A stretch of DNA of 64,000 nt, taken from Xanthobacteraceae bacterium. GTDB lineage: Bacteria > Pseudomonadota > Alphaproteobacteria > Rhizobiales > Xanthobacteraceae. The stretch covers positions 1,290,628 through 1,354,627 of the forward strand of contig JAMLIK010000001.1 in NCBI GenBank assembly GCA_023954195.1. Reading direction: 5' to 3'. Shown here piece after piece: positions 31,076 through 38,231 of the stretch. Below the pieces are notes generated by a model, which saw only the letters and a list, made by a program, of their open reading frames with translations, did not search any database and was not told the origin of the DNA. Numbering within the stretch: the first letter of the stretch is position 1; every line of letters starts with the position of its first letter. Position numbers and translations under genes: made by a program.

Positions 31076-32244
31076 CAAGTCGCCGGAAGTTGCTGCTTGA
31101 CCAGTTCGACCCAGTACGCGGCGCCCAACGGCAGGATCGCGTCGTTGAAGTCGTAATAGGGATTGTGCAGCGGCGGATCGTCGGCGGTTTCACCCGCGCC
31201 GATGGCGATGTAGGCGCCCGGCCGCTTCTGCAACATGAAGGCGAAGTCTTCCGATCCCATCGCCGGCTTGATATCGGTCATGACCTGCTCGCCCCCGACC
31301 AGGCGCGAGGCCGCCGCCGCGGCGGCGTCGGTTTCCTTTGGGGTGTTGATGACGCCGGGGTAGCCGCGCATGTATTGCAGGTCGATGGTCGCGCCGTGCG
31401 CCTGCGCGACGCCGGCGCAAACCTCCTTCATCGCGGCCTCGACCCGGTCCTGGACGCCGGCGTCGAGCGTGCGAACCGTGCCGCGCATCACCACCTGCTC
31501 GGGAACGACGTTCCAGGTGTCGCCGCCGTGAATCTGCGTCACGGTGACCACCGCCGATTCGATCGCCCCGATGCGGCGGCTGACGATGCCCTGCAACGTG
31601 CTGATGAGGTTGGCGGCGATCACGACCGAATCGATGCCGGTTTCAGGGGCGGCGGCATGGCAGCCCTTGCCGGTGACCGTGATCTCGAAGGTATCGAGGA
31701 ACGCGGTCGCGATCCCGGTGCGGATGCCGAACATGCCGCGCGGCATCTGCGGGAAATTGTGCATGCCGTAGACCGCATCGGCGGGAAACTTCTCGAACAG
31801 GCCCTCCTCGACCATCTTGCGGCCGCCACCCTCGTTTTCCTCGGCGGGCTGGAACACGAAATGCACGGTGCCGCGAAACGGCCGGTGCCGCGCCAGATGC
31901 ACGGCGGCGCCGAGCAGCATCGCGGTGTGGCCGTCGTGGCCGCAGCCATGCATCTTGCCCTCGCGGGTGGACTTGTGGGCGCGGGCGCCGAGTTCCTGCA
32001 TGTTGAGCGCGTCCATGTCGGCGCGCAGCGCGATGCTCGGCCCCTCGCCGTTCTTCAGCGTCCCGACCACCCCGGTGCCGCCGAGACCGCGATCGACGGC
32101 GATCTGCATTTCCATCAGCGCGTCGGCGACGATCTGCGCGGTGCGGTGTTCCTCGAACGCGGTCTCCGGGTTGGCGTGAAGATCATGACGCCAGTCGGTC
32201 ATCCGCGCGCAGGTATCCGCCTCGATTCCGTAATTCGTGGACAT
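31075..32244 (-). CDS. M20-family amidohydrolase (hippurate hydrolase-like)
   Basis: A 389-residue metal-dependent aminoacylase or carboxypeptidase. Metal-binding and catalytic motifs are intact: [30 protein letters not shown], the dimerisation-domain segment [16 protein letters not shown], and [20 protein letters not shown] near the C-terminus. Such enzymes release an amino acid from an N-acyl conjugate. The gene overlaps the sdaA start and follows a DUF3100 membrane protein by 23 bases, suggesting an operon that imports an N-acyl-amino acid, hydrolyses it and degrades the product, with serine an attractive guess. That pathway reading is inference. Confidence 0.9.
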   Translation of the reverse strand: MSTNYGIEADTCARMTDWRHDLHANPETAFEEHRTAQIVADALMEMQIAVDRGLGGTGVVGTLKNGEGPSIALRADMDALNMQELGARAHKSTREGKMHGCGHDGHTAMLLGAAVHLARHRPFRGTVHFVFQPAEENEGGGRKMVEEGLFEKFPADAVYGMHNFPQMPRGMFGIRTGIATAFLDTFEITVTGKGCHAAAPETGIDSVVIAANLISTLQGIVSRRIGAIESAVVTVTQIHGGDTWNVVPEQVVMRGTVRTLDAGVQDRVEAAMKEVCAGVAQAHGATIDLQYMRGYPGVINTPKETDAAAAAASRLVGGEQVMTDIKPAMGSEDFAFMLQKRPGAYIAIGAGETADDPPLHNPYYDFNDAILPLGAAYWVELVKQQLPAT

Positions 32245-32267
32245 GTCTTTTCCGTCTCCCGATGAAG

Positions 32268-33620
32268 TCAGTGATGGAAGAATTCGGCGATCAGGGTCGC
32301 ACCGAGGAAGGTGCCGGCCGCCGCGGTCAACGATACCACGACGATGCGCCAGCTCAGTTGCTTGAAGATTGGCACATCCTTGGCGACCGAGAAACCGGCG
32401 AGCGCCAGCACCGGCGTGGTGAACGCCAGGAAGTTCAGCTTGTCGACCGCCGCGATCATCGCGTTGGAAAACGGCAGCAGGCCGGGAATGCCGAGCACGG
32501 TGGTGACGGCCACCAGCACGAAGATGTGCGGGATCTTTTTCACCAGGCTCGACAGGAAGTGGACGAACAGCGCCACCGCCAGCACGATCAGGAGGCCGAT
32601 CACCGACGTCATCATCGGAACATGACCCGTCAGCGTATTGCCGATCAGCACGCCGACGGCGACGATGATCCAGGCCAGCAGCGAGTCCGGGAAGCCGAAT
32701 GCTCCGTGGCCGCCATGGGTCGCGCCGGCGCTGGCGACGGTCGGCGCCATCTCGCCCGGCTTGAATTTCGAGAACCGACCGAGCACCGGCTCCAGCCTGT
32801 CGTAAAGCCACGAGCAGGCCGGCAGCGACAGGAACAGCGCGAAGTAGAAGCCCAGCACCGCGGTCATCAGGTTCGCCGCCGACGCGATCGCGGTCAGGTC
32901 CTTGACCATCTCGGGCGGGCTCTGGCCGTTGATCGCGCCGATCGCCGCCGCCATCATGCTGCCGGAGCCGACGCCGGCGCCCATGGCCAGCGAGCGCGGA
33001 TCGAAAATGTGCAGGCTGGCGATGAAGCCGGCCAACAACGCGATGAACAACGCGCCGAGCACGGTGCCGGTGATGTATTCGGCCAGCACGCCGCGCCCTT
33101 CCGGCGAGTTCATGCCGTATTTCTCGCCGATGATGACCAGGTTGCCTTCGCGGCCGATCGAGAAGGTGGCGCCGACCGCCTCGCGCTTGACGCCGAGCAG
33201 CAGGGCCAGCGGCAGGCCGAGCGCCAGCGTGCCGAAGGTGTGGCCAAACTCCTGGAACACCAGCGCCCATCCGGCCTGCCGCACCGCCGGCAGCGCGCCG
33301 CCGACGGTGAAGCCCATTTTCACGATGAACAGGATCAGGCCGGCATTGAGCAATTGCCCGGCGAAGGTTTGCAGACCGAGACTGATCCGCAGCGATGAAG
33401 GCAGGCGGGGCGAGGCGATGCCCCAGGCCGCGGCGATCAGCAACGCCCACACCATCGGCTGAAGCAGGACCTTGCCCGGACCGACGCTGAACTGCACGAC
33501 GCCGATGGTTTCGGCGATCAGGACGACGAGTGCGACGCCGATGAAAATCTTGATTTTATCGGCGGCGCCGCGGCCCGCCGGTTCACTGAGGGGTTCGATG
33601 GAAGCGGAAGCCGTGGTCAT
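32268..33620 (-). CDS. DUF3100 family multi-pass membrane protein (putative transporter)
   Basis: A 450-residue inner-membrane protein with about ten to twelve hydrophobic helices, matching DUF3100, a family of presumed transporters that often sits beside M20 amidohydrolases. Characteristic stretches are FIVKMGFTVGGALPAVRQAG, SIGREGNLVIIGEKYGMNSP and GAGVGSGSMMAAAIGAINGQ. The function is uncharacterised. The ATG at 33620 has AGAGGAG eight bases upstream; an upstream in-frame extension would enter the divergent promoter. It is the first gene of the run DUF3100-amidohydrolase-sdaA and is divergent from a LysR gene that probably controls it. Confidence 0.85.
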   Translation of the reverse strand: MTTASASIEPLSEPAGRGAADKIKIFIGVALVVLIAETIGVVQFSVGPGKVLLQPMVWALLIAAAWGIASPRLPSSLRISLGLQTFAGQLLNAGLILFIVKMGFTVGGALPAVRQAGWALVFQEFGHTFGTLALGLPLALLLGVKREAVGATFSIGREGNLVIIGEKYGMNSPEGRGVLAEYITGTVLGALFIALLAGFIASLHIFDPRSLAMGAGVGSGSMMAAAIGAINGQSPPEMVKDLTAIASAANLMTAVLGFYFALFLSLPACSWLYDRLEPVLGRFSKFKPGEMAPTVASAGATHGGHGAFGFPDSLLAWIIVAVGVLIGNTLTGHVPMMTSVIGLLIVLAVALFVHFLSSLVKKIPHIFVLVAVTTVLGIPGLLPFSNAMIAAVDKLNFLAFTTPVLALAGFSVAKDVPIFKQLSWRIVVVSLTAAAGTFLGATLIAEFFHH

Positions 33621-33667
33621 GAATGCGCTCCTCTGTCTGATGATATCATTATCGAGCAGCAGGGGCT

Positions 33668-33687
33668 TAAGCCCTGTGTAAGCCCTG
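33668..33687. promoter_or_regulatory. Candidate LysR-type operator between divergent genes
   Basis: TAAGCCCTG occurs twice, 11 bases apart (33668-33676 and 33679-33687), one helical turn. The first copy also forms the imperfect palindrome CAGGGGCTTAAGCCCTG with the bases before it. It lies 48 bases before the DUF3100 start and 105 bases before the LysR start, a usual place for such a site. This is inferred from position and symmetry only. Confidence 0.35.
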
Positions 33688-33791
33688 CGTTTCAACTCCC
33701 TTGCGTTAAACTGGCCTGAAATGCGGGCTTGCATCAATGACAGCGGAATGAGATTATCGTTGCGTTTTTATCAACAGTCGGGTCACCCGGC

Positions 33792-34742
33792 ATGATCCGT
33801 CTCGACAAGGACAAGCTGGAAGCGCGCCGCCTGCGCTACTTCATGCAGGTGCTCGAAGTCGGCTCCGTGCGCGGCGCGGCCGGGGCGTTGGGCATGGACG
33901 CCTCCGCCATCAGCCGGGCGATGAGTTTGCTCGAAGCGGAATGCGGCGCGCAACTTTTCGAGCGACGCGGCCGCGGCATCGTCGCCACCGACGCCGGTCA
34001 TCTGCTGGCGGGTTACATCCGCCGCCAGCACAGCGAAAAGCAAAGCCTGCTGGCGCAGTTCGACAGCATCCGCAAGGTCGAAACCGGCCACGTCGAACTC
34101 GTCGCCGGCGAGGGCTATATCAACTGGCTGATGCGCCGTCCGCTCAGCCGCTTCATGCGCACGCATCCGAAAATCGCCATCGATCTGCGAATCGGGAGTT
34201 CGGACGAGATCATCGGGCGCGTGCTCGAGGAGCGGGCGCATATCGGGATTCTGTTCAATCCGCCGCGAAACGAACAGTTTCACTCGCACTATTCCTGGCC
34301 GCATCCGATCCAGACCCTGGTGCTGCGCACGCATCCGCTGGCGCAAGCCGGCGCGCCGCTGCGATTGTCGGATCTGCTGCCCTATGCCGGCGCCACGCTG
34401 CATCACGACTTCGGGCTTCGCCAGCATATCCAGGCCGCCGAACTCAGCGAAGGCACCAAGCTCACCTTCTCGTTCACCACCACCTCGTTCGACGCGCTCG
34501 GGTATTTCGTGCTGGCCGGGCTCGGCTATTCGCTGGTGTCACGGCTTCCCATGGCGCCGGCGGATGCCGCGAAAGTCGTTTCGCTGCCGATGAAAAGCGC
34601 GCTGTTGCGCCGAGGACACTCCCACGTCATCACCCGTCAGGGACGCACGTTGCCTCCGGCCGCGGCGGAACTGCTGCGCATCATCGTCGGCGAGATGAAA
34701 GCGCCGGGCCGCAACGTCCCACGCGCCGCGACGCGAAGCTGA
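33792..34742 (+). CDS. LysR-family transcriptional regulator
   Basis: A 316-residue regulator. The winged helix-turn-helix is at about residues 10-70 (LRYFMQVLEVGSVRGAAGAL, then SAISRAMSLLEAECGAQLFE), and a two-lobed effector-binding domain fills the rest. It is divergent from the DUF3100-amidohydrolase-sdaA genes with a 171-base shared promoter region, so control of that operon is the natural guess. The effector could be the acyl-amino acid or its product. It ends 125 bases before an AT-rich operator cluster belonging to the next regulator. Confidence 0.9.
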   Translation: MIRLDKDKLEARRLRYFMQVLEVGSVRGAAGALGMDASAISRAMSLLEAECGAQLFERRGRGIVATDAGHLLAGYIRRQHSEKQSLLAQFDSIRKVETGHVELVAGEGYINWLMRRPLSRFMRTHPKIAIDLRIGSSDEIIGRVLEERAHIGILFNPPRNEQFHSHYSWPHPIQTLVLRTHPLAQAGAPLRLSDLLPYAGATLHHDFGLRQHIQAAELSEGTKLTFSFTTTSFDALGYFVLAGLGYSLVSRLPMAPADAAKVVSLPMKSALLRRGHSHVITRQGRTLPPAAAELLRIIVGEMKAPGRNVPRAATRS

Positions 34743-34867
34743 ACATCCGCCGCGACCGTCGCGACGGCCGAGACATCCCCGGCGGGTCGGTCGCGCGATT
34801 GCGCCGCCCCGCCATCGCCGGAACTCGCGGAAATGGCCGACCGCCATCGTGCATTGCAGCACAAATA

Positions 34868-34983
34868 TATGAAATCCGTATCATATTCTAACTTATGAAA
34901 TGATCTTCAATAATAGCTATTGAAGCATTTCCAGCGAATATGAAATGCTGGTGTCCAGGACAATATATGATATTCATTTCATA
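34868..34983. promoter_or_regulatory. AT-rich operator cluster before the ModE-like regulator
   Basis: TATGAAAT occurs at 34868, 34894 and 34939, and its complement ATTTCATA at 34976. AGCATTTC (34924-34931) and GAAATGCT (34942-34949) form an inverted repeat. TTATGAAATGATCTTC at 34893-34908 matches the sequence before the formate dehydrogenase at 38043-38058 in 14 of 16 positions. TGATATTCAT occurs both here (34968) and there (38173). The region is strikingly AT-rich compared with its surroundings and sits directly before the regulator start, as expected for autoregulation. Confidence 0.5.
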
Positions 34984-34996
34984 ATAGGCATCGCGG

Positions 34997-36088
34997 ATGC
35001 AAATCGAGATCGAGACCATCTGGCGCTTCCACAAGGAAGGCAGCGCGCAGACGGCGGTGGTGATGCTCGGCGTTCTCAACGAGATCCGGAAAACCGGCAA
35101 GCTCACCAGCGCCGCCAGCTACGCTCGGTTGTCCTATCGGCACGTCTGGAGCCTGATCGAACAGTGGTCGGATTTCTTCGGCGTGCCCCTGGTGGAGACC
35201 CATCGCGGCAAGGGCACGACGCTCACCAGCTTCGGCGAGAAACTGGTGTGGGCCGGGCAGCGGCTCCAGGCGCGGCTCGGACCGCAGCTTGAAAACCTGG
35301 CGCAGGAACTTTCGACCGAGCTCAAACCGTTCCTGTACAGCGGCCCTTCGGTAATCCGCGTTCACGCCAGCCACGGCTTCGCCGTTCCGAAACTGCGCGA
35401 ACTGCTCGACCGCACGCCGGGCATCGGCATCGATCTGCGTTACGTCAGCAACCAGAATTCGCTGGTGTCGCTGGCGCAAGCCGCCTGCGATCTGTCGGGC
35501 GTGCATCTGCCGCGCGGCGTGCTGCGTCAGCAAAGCGTCGATGCCTGCAAGGAGTGGCTCGATCCGCGCGAATATCGCGTGATCAATTTCGTCACGCGCG
35601 AACTCGGGCTCATGGTCAAGCCCGGCAATCCGCTGGGCGTGAAGTCGCTTCGGGACCTGGTTGACCGCAAGGTTCGCTTCGTCAATCGCGATCCCGATTC
35701 CGGAACGCGGCTTCTGTTCAATCAGTTGCTGGCGCTGCACAAGGTCGACGAAGCGGCGATCGACGGCGCGCAGCGCATCGAATTCACCCATGCCGCGGTG
35801 GCCGCCTATGTGGCGAGCGACATGGCCGACGCCAGTTTCGGCGTCGAGGCGGCCGCGCGCCAGTTCGGACTCGATTTCATCCGGCTACTGACGGAGGACT
35901 ACTTCTTCGTTTGCCGCCGCGCGTTCCTGGAGACCGAGCCGATGCAGCGCGTGCTTCAGATCATGAAAGGCCGCGAGTTTCACGACGCGGTCGCGACGCT
36001 GCCGGGCTATATCGCCGCCAACACCGGCACGGTCAGCACCGTGCCGTGCTTTCTCGACAGCGTCGAGGCCAAGGCCGGCGCGTCCTGA
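34997..36088 (+). CDS. ModE-like HTH regulator with periplasmic-binding-type domain
   Basis: A 363-residue regulator. Residues about 20-105 form a LysR/ModE-type winged helix domain (TSAASYARLSYRHVWSLIEQ, then VETHRGKGTTLTSFGEKLVW). Residues about 115-340 form a PBP-like domain of the kind found in molybdate- and formate-related regulators, with VNRDPDSGTRLLFNQLL as its signature. It lies next to the formate dehydrogenase and oxalate/formate antiporter genes and shares operator candidates with the dehydrogenase promoter, so I infer it controls both and itself. The likely ligand is formate, oxalate or molybdate; sequence does not decide. It ends before a strong bidirectional terminator. Confidence 0.82.
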   Translation: MQIEIETIWRFHKEGSAQTAVVMLGVLNEIRKTGKLTSAASYARLSYRHVWSLIEQWSDFFGVPLVETHRGKGTTLTSFGEKLVWAGQRLQARLGPQLENLAQELSTELKPFLYSGPSVIRVHASHGFAVPKLRELLDRTPGIGIDLRYVSNQNSLVSLAQAACDLSGVHLPRGVLRQQSVDACKEWLDPREYRVINFVTRELGLMVKPGNPLGVKSLRDLVDRKVRFVNRDPDSGTRLLFNQLLALHKVDEAAIDGAQRIEFTHAAVAAYVASDMADASFGVEAAARQFGLDFIRLLTEDYFFVCRRAFLETEPMQRVLQIMKGREFHDAVATLPGYIAANTGTVSTVPCFLDSVEAKAGAS

Positions 36089-36123
36089 TCGATCACGTCG
36101 AGACGCCTTGCGGACAGCAAGAA

Positions 36124-36150
36124 AAATGCCCGCGTCGGACGCGGGCATTT
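36124..36150. terminator. Bidirectional intrinsic terminator
   Basis: A perfect 11-base-pair stem, AAATGCCCGCG (36124-36134) with CGCGGGCATTT (36140-36150), around a TCGGA loop. The A tract on the left and T tract on the right let it work in both directions. It separates the convergent regulator gene and the antiporter small-peptide gene. Confidence 0.88.
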
Positions 36151-36202
36151 CTCGTTGTCGGTCTCGAAGGTACGGCGCGGCTTCGCCGTTCGCCGCGCCT
36201 AC

Positions 36203-36328
36203 CTACTGAAACAGCTTCATCGCGTTGGTGAGCGTTTGCAGCACGCCCCAAACGAGCGGGATGCCGACGAACCCCCATGCGAGAAACAGCTTCAACTTGG
36301 TCGAACCGTCCTGCGTTGCGTTAGACAT
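36203..36328 (-). CDS. 41-residue small subunit of the oxalate/formate antiporter
   Basis: A short gene encoding a 41-residue single-helix membrane peptide (helix LKLFLAWGFVGIPLVWGVLQ, about residues 12-31). Strong translation support: GGGAGGA seven bases before the ATG, and position 13 bases downstream of the antiporter gene on the same strand, just before the shared terminator. Peptides of this kind follow antiporter genes of the OFA family in other bacteria and are annotated as an MFS small subunit; their role is not established. It may stabilise the transporter. Confidence 0.85.
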   Translation of the reverse strand: MSNATQDGSTKLKLFLAWGFVGIPLVWGVLQTLTNAMKLFQ

Positions 36329-36341
36329 GTTTTTCCTCCCC

Positions 36342-37763
36342 TCAGGCCTTGGCGGCCGCGGCCGCCGCGCTGCCGACGCCATCGCTGTCCTTCATATGGA
36401 AGCGCGCATCGACGGCCTTGACCATCAGATTGCAGATGAAGCCGATCACCAGCAGGCCCGCCATGATGTACATTGTGTTGTTGTAAGCCTGAGCTTTCGG
36501 CACGCCGTGCGTGATATTGTACTCACGAAGATAGTTGACGATGACCGGACCGAAGATGCCCGCCGCCGACCACGCCGTTAGCAGCAGCCCGTGAATGGCG
36601 CCGACGTAACGAACGCCGAACATATCCTTGAGATAGGCCGGCACGGTCGAGAAGCCGCCGCCATACATGCTGATGATAATCAGGAAGCAGATGACGAACA
36701 ACGCCACGTTGCCGGTCGACCCGGCGTGAGGCACCGTGCAGTACAGGATGAAGCCGAGCACCATAAACACGAAGTAGGTGTTGCGGCGGCCGATGTAATC
36801 CGACGTCGTCGCCCAGGCGAAGCGGCCGCCCATGTTGAACAGACTCATCAGGCCGACAAAACCAGCGGCCGCGACCGGCGTGATCTGGCCCGGGAACATC
36901 TCCTGGCTCATGGCGGAAGCCTGTCCGAGCACGCCGATGCCGGCGGTGACGTTCAGGCACAGCACCCACCAGATCAGCCAGAACTGCGGGGTCTTGAGCG
37001 CGTCATAGACGAAAACGTCGTTCCTGCTGATGAGCTTTTTCGACTGCACCGGCGCGACGTAGCCTGCCGGCGCCCAGCCCGGAGGCGGCACGCGCACCAG
37101 CATCGCGCCGACCAGCATGAAGAACAGGTAGACGACGCCGAGGACGAGGAACGTCTCCATCACCCCGATATGGGTCGGCGTCGAGAACCTGCTCATGAGC
37201 CAGACCGAAAGCGGCGACGCGATGAAGGCGCCGCCGCCGAAACCCATGATCGCCATGCCGGTGGCCATGCCCGGCCGATCCGGGAACCATTTGATCAACG
37301 TCGAGACCGGCGAGATGTAGCCGATGCCGAGCGCGACGCCGCCCAGCACGCCGTAGCCGAGATAGATCAGCCAGAGATTATGAACCTTGACGCCGAGCGC
37401 CGAGATGAAGAAGCCGCCGGCCCAGCACAGGGCCGCCGTGAACATCGCCTTGCGCGGGCCGCCTTCCTCGACCCATCGGCCGAACACGGCCGACGACACG
37501 CCGAGAAAAAAGATCGCCAGCGAAAAAATCCAGCCAAGTTGCGTGAGCCTCCAGTCGTCGGGGGCCGATTGGGTCACGCCGATCAGCTTGGTCATCGGCA
37601 GGTTGAAGACGCTGAAGGCATAGGCCTGTCCGATGCACAGATGCACGCACAGCGCCGCCGGCGGCACCAGCCAGCGCGAGAAGCCGGGTTGTGCAATCGA
37701 ATGGGAACGATCGAGAAAGGGGATGAGAGATCGCGTGTAGCTTTTCGATTCCGTAAGTTCCAT
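36342..37763 (-). CDS. Oxalate/formate antiporter (OFA-family MFS transporter)
   Basis: A 473-residue major facilitator with twelve hydrophobic helices. Family stretches are LCIGQAYAFSVFNLPMTKL in helix 1, GVLGGVALGIGYISPVSTLI, and FVGLMSLFNMGGRFAWATTS. OFA members exchange oxalate for formate or import carboxylates. GGAAGG lies eight bases before the ATG. The gene is divergent from the formate dehydrogenase operon and followed by the 41-residue partner peptide, so it probably supplies or exports formate for that enzyme. An inverted repeat at 37800-37819 lies in its leader. Confidence 0.9.
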   Translation of the reverse strand: MELTESKSYTRSLIPFLDRSHSIAQPGFSRWLVPPAALCVHLCIGQAYAFSVFNLPMTKLIGVTQSAPDDWRLTQLGWIFSLAIFFLGVSSAVFGRWVEEGGPRKAMFTAALCWAGGFFISALGVKVHNLWLIYLGYGVLGGVALGIGYISPVSTLIKWFPDRPGMATGMAIMGFGGGAFIASPLSVWLMSRFSTPTHIGVMETFLVLGVVYLFFMLVGAMLVRVPPPGWAPAGYVAPVQSKKLISRNDVFVYDALKTPQFWLIWWVLCLNVTAGIGVLGQASAMSQEMFPGQITPVAAAGFVGLMSLFNMGGRFAWATTSDYIGRRNTYFVFMVLGFILYCTVPHAGSTGNVALFVICFLIIISMYGGGFSTVPAYLKDMFGVRYVGAIHGLLLTAWSAAGIFGPVIVNYLREYNITHGVPKAQAYNNTMYIMAGLLVIGFICNLMVKAVDARFHMKDSDGVGSAAAAAAKA

Positions 37764-38231
37764 CGGGTTTCCTTCCCTTGCGATGTTCGGCTTTTTGGTC
37801 GTTCAAGATTTTTTGAACGCAATGGTTTGCTTCGAGCAGTCGTCAAGTTCTCGCGATCGGATGATGGAACCCTGCATCTTCAGTTGCAGGCAGCCCCCGA
37901 TTCCGCTTCGCATGCGCGAGTTCGGAACGAGCGCAGGCGATCGCAACGATCGCCCTCATCCCATTGCGAGATGAATTTATATACATCACGTGCGACGATC
38001 TCAAAAACTATCGCGTTGGTTTCGACTAATTTCCTGATCGCTTTATGAAGTGAACTTCCGAACTAACAAGCTTTATGAAGTGGACTTCCGAACTAACGAT
38101 GTGTGGCACGCGATCCAACGAAACATGCCTCGGGATATGCATGCGCCTTCATGTTGCGATCGATGGCGATGGTGATATTCATAGACATCGTGATATATAA
38201 AGCGCGTCGAACAACAGACGGGAGACAAGCC
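37764..38231. promoter_or_regulatory. Divergent promoter region of antiporter and formate dehydrogenase
   Basis: A 468-base gene-free region, AT-richer than its neighbours. It contains the inverted repeat CGTTCAA-GATTTT-TTGAACG (37800-37819) close to the antiporter start, the duplicated operator candidate at 38041-38097, the motif TGATATTCAT at 38173-38182 shared with the regulator promoter, and GGGAGA seven bases before the formate dehydrogenase ATG. I could not fix a -35/-10 pair with confidence. Confidence 0.55.
38041..38097. repeat. Tandem 30-bp operator-like repeat
   Basis: Two copies start at 38041 and 38071. Their first 27 bases are identical except one A/G. Each holds the palindrome GAAGT-N2-ACTTC (38047-38058 and 38077-38088) within TTATGAAGTGRACTTC. 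A related sequence precedes the ModE-like regulator at 34893-34908. The exact 30-base period puts the two palindromes on nearly the same helix face, as expected for cooperative binding. Confidence 0.7.

Noticed and set aside
38101..38231. In-frame extension of the formate dehydrogenase to an upstream start
   Set aside because: The region is AT-rich promoter DNA; GGGAGA before the ATG at 38232 and the family start point fit better.
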